A stretch of 6,777 bases of DNA from the NCBI GenBank assembly GCA_020630895.1, contig JAHDII010000057.1, positions 8,075 through 14,851 of the forward strand, given 5' to 3'. The notes below the pieces were generated by a model. The model ran no database searches and was not told where the DNA came from. It worked only from the letters and a program-made list of their open reading frames with translations. This DNA is from Saprospiraceae bacterium. GTDB taxonomy: Bacteria > Bacteroidota > Bacteroidia > Chitinophagales > Saprospiraceae. Below are positions 1-6,239 of this stretch, piece after piece; the first letter of the stretch is position 1, and every line of letters begins with the position of its first letter. The position numbers and the translations under genes were made by a program.

Positions 1-64
1 TTTAAACTAAACTTAGAGTTAAAACATTAATAGTATACAGTTTAACTTAATTTTCCAATTATTA

Positions 65-661
65 ATGGATTGGTGGCAACAAATAAAAAAATGGTTCAAT
101 TTACAAGATAATTCGTTGTCTTGTAGTCTTCCTATTTATCATCAGCAATTAAAGCGAACAGAGGATGAGCAACGAGCCTATATCCGTTGGAGAAATTCTG
201 ATTGTAGTAATCATTTGCTTCACTATATTCATCAAAATTATACTACTGCACAAAATACACATTGTGAACAATGTTCTGCTATAGATTTTTTAAAATTACC
301 TTCTTTTAGAGGCTTTGTGATTCATTTAATAGATTTAGAACATAATTGTAATGATGTTACTTATTTATTAGATCATCTAAAACATAAGGTACTAGAATTA
401 GGATATGTTATTCATCTTTCTGATGAAAAAATATTTGAAAAGAAAAAATGGAGAGTTCGTTGTCAAAAGTATTGTTTAATTGCTCCTCATCAAGAAGATA
501 ATATATCTCCCCTTCCTTTTCAGAATATTAATATTGAATTATTATTTAGAGATGAAGAACCGATGCATTTAAAATTTTCAGCAGCAGCAACTGAAAAAAA
601 GAAAAAGGAGGTTGTTAATCAAGATTTTAAAAATCTAATCGAATATATTACTCGTTCTTAG
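65..661 (+). CDS. Conserved cysteine-rich cytoplasmic protein of unknown function
   Basis: This 198-residue protein is not assigned to a named family. It has no signal peptide and no membrane segment, so it is probably cytoplasmic. The N-terminus is aromatic and basic (WW at 3-4, KKW at 8-10). Seven cysteines are present (20, 47, 67, 70, 95, 133, 137), including a CxxC at 67-70 and a CxxxC at 133-137, but there is no recognisable zinc-finger or redox fold. The middle (about 72-120) has a mixed alpha/beta look, with DFLKLPSFRGFVIH followed by YLLDHLKHKVLELGY and LSD. This vaguely recalls uncharacterised Bacteroidota proteins, but that is memory, not a search. The tail has a lysine run (178-181). 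The ATG at 65 is the first after an in-frame stop at 20-22. The gene converges with the CmpX-like gene, and no strong terminator in its own direction is visible. Confidence 0.75.
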   Translation: MDWWQQIKKWFNLQDNSLSCSLPIYHQQLKRTEDEQRAYIRWRNSDCSNHLLHYIHQNYTTAQNTHCEQCSAIDFLKLPSFRGFVIHLIDLEHNCNDVTYLLDHLKHKVLELGYVIHLSDEKIFEKKKWRVRCQKYCLIAPHQEDNISPLPFQNINIELLFRDEEPMHLKFSAAATEKKKKEVVNQDFKNLIEYITRS

Positions 662-680
662 AAAAAACCTATGGTAGAGT

Positions 681-719
681 AAAAAACATGAACCATCCCT
701 TGATAAGGAATGATTCATG
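681..719 (-). terminator. Rho-independent terminator of the CmpX-like gene
   Basis: A 13-bp stem (arms 687-699 and 707-719, 7-nt loop) is followed on the minus strand by six U residues (681-686). Two positions that would be A-C mismatches in plus-strand RNA become G-U pairs in minus-strand RNA, and only the minus side has a U-tract. It therefore serves the gene ending at 736, about 17 bases upstream of the hairpin. It lies between convergent genes and probably gives the plus-strand gene little termination. Confidence 0.85.
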
Positions 720-735
720 CAATATTTATTAGACT

Positions 736-1917
736 TTATTTTTTATTTCTAAAGTTTTGTAAAATTTCTTCCATGTGGTTTCCTGCAGCTTCTCTACCTC
801 CAAGCCCATAAGCTAAAGCAATAACTACAGCAACTGCACCAAGAGTTAAACCAAATCCAAGATTTACAATTTGATTTCCAACTCCCATTTCACTTAATCC
901 TAAAAATAAGAATAAAAACAAAGAAGCATATCTTACAATATTAGCAATAAACTGATTGTTTTCTCCTTTATTTAGCATGTTATATAAAGTCATTGAAATA
1001 AAATTACCTAATACTAAAATCACTAATCCAAATAAAATTTTACCTGAAATTGCTAAAACTCTATTTAAAATTTCTGTCAAACTACTAAACTCTAATCTTT
1101 CAATTCCTGTAATCAAACCTAAGGCAACCACTAAGGCAAAAACAATACTTGCTATTAAAGCAGATAAAGAACGTTCTCCTAGCATATTTCCTAACTGCAA
1201 TTTTTCACCAAGGCTATCTGTTCCCATACTTTTTAATAAATCTCTTAAAAGAATAGAAAAATATTTTCCACCAATATAAAATACTCCAATAATTAATATA
1301 CAAGCAAATATTTTTGGAATTGCATCAAAAAATTGACTTAGCATTTCTGTTGCTGGCTGAGAAATAGCATCCATTTTTAATGCATTTAATGCTTGAATCA
1401 CAACAGGAATAAAAATAATTAAAAATACAACTCTACGTAAAATAGTTACTATTTTATCTGTTTGAGTAATTCCAAATTTTTCGGCAATTTGATCTATGAA
1501 ATTACCTGATAGACCAATTAAAGAAGAAACTAATTTTGCAATAATATATCCTGCAAAGCCAATAATTCCAGCAGCAACAATATTAGGTAAGAATAATACA
1601 AATTTGCTCACCATATCTTTTAATGGATCAAGTACTTCACTAACGCCAAGAATTTCTAAGACAATCATTAATACTATAATCATTAAAATATAGTACACCA
1701 TTTTAGAAATAAATTTATTAGAATCTATATCTAAATGACTATTTTTCATTAATTTATCATCCCATTGTGTTTTCTTTAAAAGGTTATAAATTAATTTGGC
1801 AATACCTGAAGCGATAAACCAACCAATAAACAAAACAACTAAGGCTCCTAATACCCCGGGTAAATAGGTTCCTATTGTTTCTTGAAATTTTTCTAAGAGT
1901 TTTGCTAAATCAAGCAT
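736..1917 (-). CDS. CmpX/MscS-related membrane protein with TM-helix repeats
   Basis: This 393-residue integral membrane protein belongs to the conserved TM-helix repeat group (Pfam PF05552) related to mechanosensitive channels and typified by Pseudomonas CmpX. Four related repeats, each an amphipathic start then a Gly/Ala-rich helix, are visible at about 16-46, 106-131, 197-222 and 284-312. The clearest are LPGVLGALVVLFIGWFIA (19-36) and LPNIVAAGIIGFAGYIIAKL (110-129). Further helices lie near 72-91, 157-178, 251-271, 328-345 and 348-371. The last helix is Gly/Ala-rich and ends in GLGGREAAG (371-379), recalling the pore helix of MscS, but the protein stops 14 residues later, so the cytosolic MscS beta domain is absent. 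A role in envelope or osmotic stress sensing is family inference, and channel activity is not shown. It has its own terminator downstream. The 150-odd bases upstream must hold its promoter, but no convincing Bacteroidota TAnnTTTG element is seen there. Confidence 0.9.
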   Translation of the reverse strand: MLDLAKLLEKFQETIGTYLPGVLGALVVLFIGWFIASGIAKLIYNLLKKTQWDDKLMKNSHLDIDSNKFISKMVYYILMIIVLMIVLEILGVSEVLDPLKDMVSKFVLFLPNIVAAGIIGFAGYIIAKLVSSLIGLSGNFIDQIAEKFGITQTDKIVTILRRVVFLIIFIPVVIQALNALKMDAISQPATEMLSQFFDAIPKIFACILIIGVFYIGGKYFSILLRDLLKSMGTDSLGEKLQLGNMLGERSLSALIASIVFALVVALGLITGIERLEFSSLTEILNRVLAISGKILFGLVILVLGNFISMTLYNMLNKGENNQFIANIVRYASLFLFLFLGLSEMGVGNQIVNLGFGLTLGAVAVVIALAYGLGGREAAGNHMEEILQNFRNKK

Positions 1918-2071
1918 AATGTGAATTTGTTTAAGTTAAATAATATTAGGACGCACCATTTTGAGATGTGTAACACTTTTTTTTGTTAATATACCATGTC
2001 ACAATAAACATTGAATGGATGTGAATGAAGTTAGCTTGTTCTTTTTAAAATCAATCTCAACACCTCTTTCA

Positions 2072-2403
2072 GTGGCATTTCATTCATTAGGATGTAAACT
2101 TAATTTTTGAGGACTTCTACGTATTAGTAAACAGTTTAAAAAGGGTATTCTATTGTAGAATTTGAAGAACCTGTCGATATTTATGTCATAAAGAATACTT
2201 GTTCTGTAAGATCTTTTGCAGATAGAAAATGTAGAAAAACAATGCTTATAGAGCATTAATTTAATTATTGTTATTGGTTGATATGCTCAATTGAAATCCA
2301 ACGAAATTGCTGAAATTTCTGACGTTGATTTAGTCTTAGGAGCGTCTGAAAATTTAATATTTTAAATTATATACATATTTATCAACAATTTAAAGGAACA
2401 TCC
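2072..2403 (+). pseudogene. mtaB: Decayed N-terminal fragment of mtaB (tRNA t6A37 methylthiotransferase)
   Basis: MtaB adds a methylthio group to t6A37 of tRNA. Its N-terminal UPF0004 domain carries three cysteines that bind an auxiliary 4Fe-4S cluster, and all three signature sites are recognisable here in shifting frames. From 2072 the frame reads VAFHSLGCKLNF and hits TGA at 2108. After small indels, 2140-2256 reads KGYSIVEFEEPVDIYVI, then KNTCSVRSFADRKCRK, with one extra Lys codon before NTCSV, and stops at 2257. From 2264 it reads IIVIG, then TGA at 2279-2281 where the third cluster cysteine codon TGT is expected, then YAQLKSNEIAEISDVDLVLG and GASENLIF. A one-base shift near 2352 continues as FNILNYIHIYQQFKGTS to 2403. 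The radical-SAM and TRAM parts (roughly three quarters of a normal protein of about 430 residues) are missing. The gene cannot be functional. The left limit is uncertain. MiaB is less likely given LGCKLNF and GCYAQ-type motifs. Confidence 0.88.
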
Positions 2404-2459
2404 AAAATGAAAATACCCCGCTTTCACCGATATTGGTAAAAGCGAGGCATTTTCATTTT
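2404..2459 (-). terminator. Long hairpin terminator downstream of the T9SS cargo gene
   Basis: Arms 2404-2428 and 2435-2459 form a 25-bp stem with a 6-base loop. In minus-strand RNA every position pairs, three as G-U. In plus-strand RNA the same three would be A-C mismatches, so the structure is selected on the minus strand. The 3' arm ends in a U-rich stretch (TTTTCATTTT on the minus strand). It lies about 88 bases past the stop of the 940-residue protein gene and abuts the end of the mtaB relic. It could instead be an mRNA 3'-end stabilising hairpin or an extragenic palindrome, because the U-tract is interrupted. Confidence 0.75.
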
Positions 2460-2546
2460 ATGTGATACAAACTATTTAGTTCTTATTCAGTTCATTATAA
2501 CTATTTATTTTCTTCTGATATCGCCCTAAAATTTGGATAACTTTTT

Positions 2547-5369
2547 TTATTGAATAATGAGTTTATGACTATATACCTCATCATTAATAATAATTTTTGC
2601 TGTATAAATTCCTTTAGCTAAAGTTCTTACATCTAAGTTCTGAATAGAATGCCCATTTATTACTTCTAAAGAAATATCTTTTACATTTTTACCAGAAATA
2701 TCTGTAATAGATATTAATACATCAGATGTATTAATCAATTCTATTTCTAAGTTCACTAAACCATTAGAGGGGTTAGGATACATTTTAATATGATTGACCT
2801 CATCTATTTGAGTAATACTAATACTATTATCATATTCAACTGTTACAGGAGTTCTATCGCTAATACAATCTTCTGATGGAAGTTTAATTTGCCAATTATA
2901 GAAATAATAATAATATTCTGTTCCAAAATTAGAATCATTTAAACTTACAGTATTATCAATTACATAAGGATAATTCACACCCATGTTATGTCTTTTTAAG
3001 ACTGGGCTATTATCTCCAAAGTTAGCATTATTGCTTGCTCCATTTGTACTCAAAATATAACCTGTTCCTGCTGTAATATCAAAATCTAATTGAAGTACAT
3101 CTTCAGGACCACTAATATTAAAAGTAGCAGACTGAAGAACTGTTCCACCTGCATCTCTTAATTCAACTGTTCTTTCTCCTGGAGTATCTGTATAAACGGT
3201 TACTGATTGTAGTGTAAAGTCTCCTAATGCATCAAAAATTAATTCTCCATTGTATTGAGAACCACTAAAATCTGCACCATTATCATTTGGCATTCCTACA
3301 TTAAATTCTTCTCCTCCATATTGATGAGCATCTTCTATGTAATATGTTGTTGTAGCACTCAATACTGGTGTTGTGTAAGTCGCTCCTGTAGCTAAAACAT
3401 TTCCTCCTGTGATTGCATCATACCATGTTATATTATTTCCTGTAGCCATTAATTCTACAGACTGAGGACTCGTAATTGTAGTGCCATTTGCTGTTGGGGC
3501 AGGAGCAGCTAATACATCTACTACTGTACTTTCAGAAGTAAATGTTGTACAAGTTCCTTGAGTCGTTACATTATAAGTATTCGATTCTGTTACAGTAATA
3601 CTTTGTGTTGTCTCTCCATTAGACCAAGTATATGCACTAGCTTCTGAAGATGTTAATATTACACTTCCTCCTTGACAAAAGGATACATCTCCTTCAATGT
3701 TTACTGTTGGAATTTCTACAGGATCTGCTGCAATATTAATTGTAGAAATACCCGCACAATTATTATTATCTGTAACGGTTAATTGATATGTTCCTCCCTC
3801 AGTAATGGTAATATTTTGAGATGTAGCATTATTTGACCATAGATAAGAATAGCCACTAGGAGCTATTAAATCTAAACTTTCACCTGAGCAAAGAATAGGG
3901 TTGGGTCCTTCACTTGTTGTGATTTCTACAACAGGAGCAACACAATTATTTTCATAAATAGTAATTGTTTGATTAATTGTAGGATTATCTATGATATCAA
4001 TAATTCCTGATGGCCATTTTACAATAATTTGATCAATAGAAGAACTTTGTCCAATTCCAAAATATTGGGTTAATGAATTCACAATTCCATATCCTTCTCC
4101 TGCTCTTACTTCTCTAATCTGAATTCCCCAATCTCCATGAATTTCTACTCTTGCTCCAATAGCACTTTTATTACTTGTAACACCTACTAATTTTACTGCT
4201 AAATGGTTATTATTATTTCCTCCATTTAACCATAAAACATCATCTACATTAGAAGGATTTGTATATATTTCAGCATAACCTCCATAAATATCAACAAAAC
4301 CATCATTATTCAAATCTCCTAAAGCAAAAGATTCCATATCATTATTATCAAAAAGCCCTGTTAATTCTGTAAATGTTCCATCACCATTATTATGAAAAAA
4401 CTGTTCATCTCCTCCAGCTATTAATAAATCAACAAAACCATCATTATCAAAATCTTCCATGATTCCTTGTATAGGAGTAATAGCAACATTAATACCACTT
4501 GTAGCTGTTACATCGGTAAAAAATCCATTATCATTTCTTAATAATTGGGATTCTGCATCATGGTTGGTAATGAAGCAATCAAAATCACCATCATTATCAT
4601 AATCTGCGAAATCTGCTGTCCAAGATTGATGCCCAATTTTTAGACCATGAGCATCTGCTGCTTCTGTAAAGTTTCCATTTCCATCATTTACATATAAAGC
4701 ATTAATTCTACGAGGATCATCAGGGTTATTTACTCCCTGACGACATTTAGCGATATACAAATCTGTATCCCCATCATTATCAAAATCGCACCAAACACTT
4801 CCATAATTTCCAGAATTATCAGAAGTTGGTGTTGTAGCCATATCTATCCAATTATCTTGTGCTACAAATCCACCTGCTCCATCATTACCCCAAATTCTAC
4901 TTTCTGCATCATCATGACAAGCAAATACATCAATCCAACCATCATTATTAATATCAGCAAAATTAGAGCCTTGAATAAACATTCCTGGTCCAGGTAATTC
5001 TTCTATAGAATAATTAGAACCATCTGAATTAGCTGTTGCTAACTTAATTCCATTATATGCTCCTCCAGTAAAAATATCTGAAAAACCATTATTATCAACA
5101 TCACCTATGCACATACTCCACTCACTAGAATTAGCCATATTACCCACTGCTTGAGTAATAAATGTTCCATTACTTTGTTGAAACTCAATATATAAATCAG
5201 TTCCTTGTTGGAGATGAACAACATCGTCTAATCCATCGCCATTTACATCAGCTACTCCGATAGCTACACCACTATAATACCCATCAAAAAAGTTAGTACT
5301 ATTAAATGATGTTTGGGCTATTAGAAAATGAAAAAGAAACAAAAAAAGAAATGTATAGAAATATTTCAT
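2547..5369 (-). CDS. T9SS-secreted VCBS/FG-GAP propeller protein with ASPIC/UnbV and Ig-like domains
   Basis: This 940-residue exported, probably cell-surface protein starts with a signal peptide (1-18, FLFHFLIA then QT). Residues about 25-380 form a VCBS/FG-GAP propeller with seven DxDxDG-type calcium loops starting at D41, D90, D139, D195, D256, D306 and D352, spaced 46-61 residues, as for a complete seven-bladed propeller. An ASPIC/UnbV domain follows (385-473, with GARVEI, VRAGEGYG and VKWPSG), as in CRTAC1-like proteins. Two tandem Ig/PKD-like modules (about 477-547 and 550-620, sharing WSN...TQ.ITVTE) precede a third Ig-like module (622-680), which seems interrupted by a beta-rich domain (682-833) before its last strand, CISDRTPVTVEYD (835-847). 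The end (863-940, MYPNPSNG to SHKLIIQ) is a type A T9SS sorting domain, normally removed on export or anchoring. Adhesion or ligand binding is likely from family context. No catalytic motif is visible and the ligand is unknown. Upstream sequence before the preceding terminator is only 56 bases, so the promoter is close to the start. It has its own downstream hairpin. Confidence 0.93.
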   Translation of the reverse strand: MKYFYTFLFLFLFHFLIAQTSFNSTNFFDGYYSGVAIGVADVNGDGLDDVVHLQQGTDLYIEFQQSNGTFITQAVGNMANSSEWSMCIGDVDNNGFSDIFTGGAYNGIKLATANSDGSNYSIEELPGPGMFIQGSNFADINNDGWIDVFACHDDAESRIWGNDGAGGFVAQDNWIDMATTPTSDNSGNYGSVWCDFDNDGDTDLYIAKCRQGVNNPDDPRRINALYVNDGNGNFTEAADAHGLKIGHQSWTADFADYDNDGDFDCFITNHDAESQLLRNDNGFFTDVTATSGINVAITPIQGIMEDFDNDGFVDLLIAGGDEQFFHNNGDGTFTELTGLFDNNDMESFALGDLNNDGFVDIYGGYAEIYTNPSNVDDVLWLNGGNNNNHLAVKLVGVTSNKSAIGARVEIHGDWGIQIREVRAGEGYGIVNSLTQYFGIGQSSSIDQIIVKWPSGIIDIIDNPTINQTITIYENNCVAPVVEITTSEGPNPILCSGESLDLIAPSGYSYLWSNNATSQNITITEGGTYQLTVTDNNNCAGISTINIAADPVEIPTVNIEGDVSFCQGGSVILTSSEASAYTWSNGETTQSITVTESNTYNVTTQGTCTTFTSESTVVDVLAAPAPTANGTTITSPQSVELMATGNNITWYDAITGGNVLATGATYTTPVLSATTTYYIEDAHQYGGEEFNVGMPNDNGADFSGSQYNGELIFDALGDFTLQSVTVYTDTPGERTVELRDAGGTVLQSATFNISGPEDVLQLDFDITAGTGYILSTNGASNNANFGDNSPVLKRHNMGVNYPYVIDNTVSLNDSNFGTEYYYYFYNWQIKLPSEDCISDRTPVTVEYDNSISITQIDEVNHIKMYPNPSNGLVNLEIELINTSDVLISITDISGKNVKDISLEVINGHSIQNLDVRTLAKGIYTAKIIINDEVYSHKLIIQ
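4290..5249. repeat. DNA-level repeats encoding the seven calcium-loop motifs
   Basis: The seven D-x-D/N-x-D/N-G loops are encoded by similar short DNA blocks, one per blade. The plus-strand string CCATCATTAT recurs exactly at the motifs near 4300, 4440, 4590, 4770 and 4940, and diverged versions lie near 5090 and 5230. Blade bodies between them are not alike in DNA, so this reflects protein constraint and codon preference (GAT, AAT) more than recent duplication. The blocks could still allow blade gain or loss by recombination. Confidence 0.6.
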
Positions 5370-5425
5370 AAGAAAAAGTTTAGTTAAATCGAAAAATTTT
5401 GATGAAATTAAACTTTTTTGAGTAT

Positions 5426-5471
5426 AAAAAAAAGTAAATGTCTAATAAACATATTTATTAGACATTTACTT
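5426..5471 (-). terminator. Strong rho-independent terminator of the small exported-protein gene
   Basis: A perfect 18-bp inverted repeat (arms 5432-5449 and 5454-5471, 4-base loop) is followed on the minus strand by an unbroken run of U from the A tract at 5426-5433, which overlaps the stem base. It lies 44 bases past the stop at 5515 and 62 bases before the start at 5369. It therefore separates the small exported-protein gene from the T9SS cargo gene. The plus-strand side has no comparable U-tract. Confidence 0.9.
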
Positions 5472-5514
5472 GTCATTTTAATAAATTAAGAATATAAAAA
5501 ATTAAAAATCTGAT

Positions 5515-6033
5515 TTAGTTATTATCTTCTACCTTTTTTCTTTTAGCTAATACAGGAAAAGTTGCACTTCCATAATTAGAAAATTTTTCTTCTGCTTGTA
5601 AAGGAAATGTATAATGATTCATAAAACTCATAAAGAAAGCTGTTAATTTATCAACATCCATGTTTTTTGAATGAGGTTTAAGGTAGTACGCAATATGATC
5701 AATTTTACCATCAGCAGCCCAAAATACTTTTATCCACATTTTAGCTCCTTTGATATCATAATCTATTGTTTCAGCATAGTTTTCCATTTGTTGTAGCATA
5801 GAAAGCCATTTAAAATATGCTAAATTCATATCTTGTTTACAAGCATCTAATAATTGAAGTTGGTATTCTGTTGAAGCTGCATCAAATTCTTCTGCATGTT
5901 CACCAATTAAGAACACCTTAGGTAGTTCTACTATTTGTAGTTCATTATATGGTTTTTCTGTATTAGAAAATACGTATAATGGTATCATAACAAAAGTTAT
6001 GAAATAAGTAATTTTTATGATTGCCCCTTTCAT
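5515..6033 (-). CDS. Small exported protein of unknown function, possible TonB-C-like fold
   Basis: This 172-residue protein has an N-terminal signal-like segment (MKGAIIKITY, then a hydrophobic stretch to about VFS at 21-23). The mature part is probably periplasmic. The ATG at 6033 is preferred because it begins exactly at the signal peptide. The longer frame would start at a TTG at 6063 and add ten residues, which weakens the signal. After an acidic and helical middle, residues about 97-134 read MWIKVFWAADGKIDHIAYYL, then KPHSKNMDVDKL. A beta strand, G-K-I turn, strand, then ordered helix is the pattern of TonB C-terminal-like domains. The end has FSNYGSATFP (151-160) and a basic KRKK tail. 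The family assignment is a guess by pattern and no catalytic residues are apparent. The gene stands alone: 206 bases separate it from the next gene upstream, and a strong terminator follows it. Confidence 0.75.
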   Translation of the reverse strand: MKGAIIKITYFITFVMIPLYVFSNTEKPYNELQIVELPKVFLIGEHAEEFDAASTEYQLQLLDACKQDMNLAYFKWLSMLQQMENYAETIDYDIKGAKMWIKVFWAADGKIDHIAYYLKPHSKNMDVDKLTAFFMSFMNHYTFPLQAEEKFSNYGSATFPVLAKRKKVEDNN

Positions 6034-6239
6034 TGCCAAGTGATTTAATACTCTAATATACAAAAAGATAATAACTTTAACAAATTGTTCTTCACATATA
6101 TAAATAACAATAATCTATCCAAAAATTAAAATCTATTATTACAAATCTATATTCTTTTTGTTTTTAGATAACGTTATGAATTTAAAAAAGATTTCAATAA
6201 GGTGTTCCATTTAGAAAACTTTAATAGTCAGAGAACCAA

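Noticed and set aside
687..719. Terminator for the plus-strand gene ending at 661
   Set aside because: Plus-strand RNA would have two A-C mismatches and no U-tract after the stem. The structure fits the minus-strand gene.
956..1279. Plus-strand open frame of 107 codons
   Set aside because: It lies wholly antisense within the CmpX-like gene. Its low-complexity Lys/Ile/Pro-rich product is what the reverse of a hydrophobic AT-rich gene gives.
1496..1693. Plus-strand open frame of 65 codons
   Set aside because: It is also antisense to the CmpX-like gene, with no domain and no separate signal.
1918..2546. Insertion sequence remnant or small RNA in the long gap
   Set aside because: No terminal inverted repeats, transposase motifs or target duplications were found. 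Most of the gap is explained by the mtaB relic and the hairpin.
2540..5369. Repeated motifs as a CRISPR or tandem DNA array
   Set aside because: The repeats are coding, diverged, and spaced as propeller blades. There are no constant repeats with unique spacers.
6034..6063. Longer start for the small exported protein
   Set aside because: The extended start is a TTG and adds ten residues before a well-placed ATG that begins the signal peptide.
6034..6239. Possible small gene or RNA between the last two genes
   Set aside because: The stretch is AT-rich with only short AATCTAT-like recurrences. No hairpin with a U-tract and no plausible coding frame were seen.
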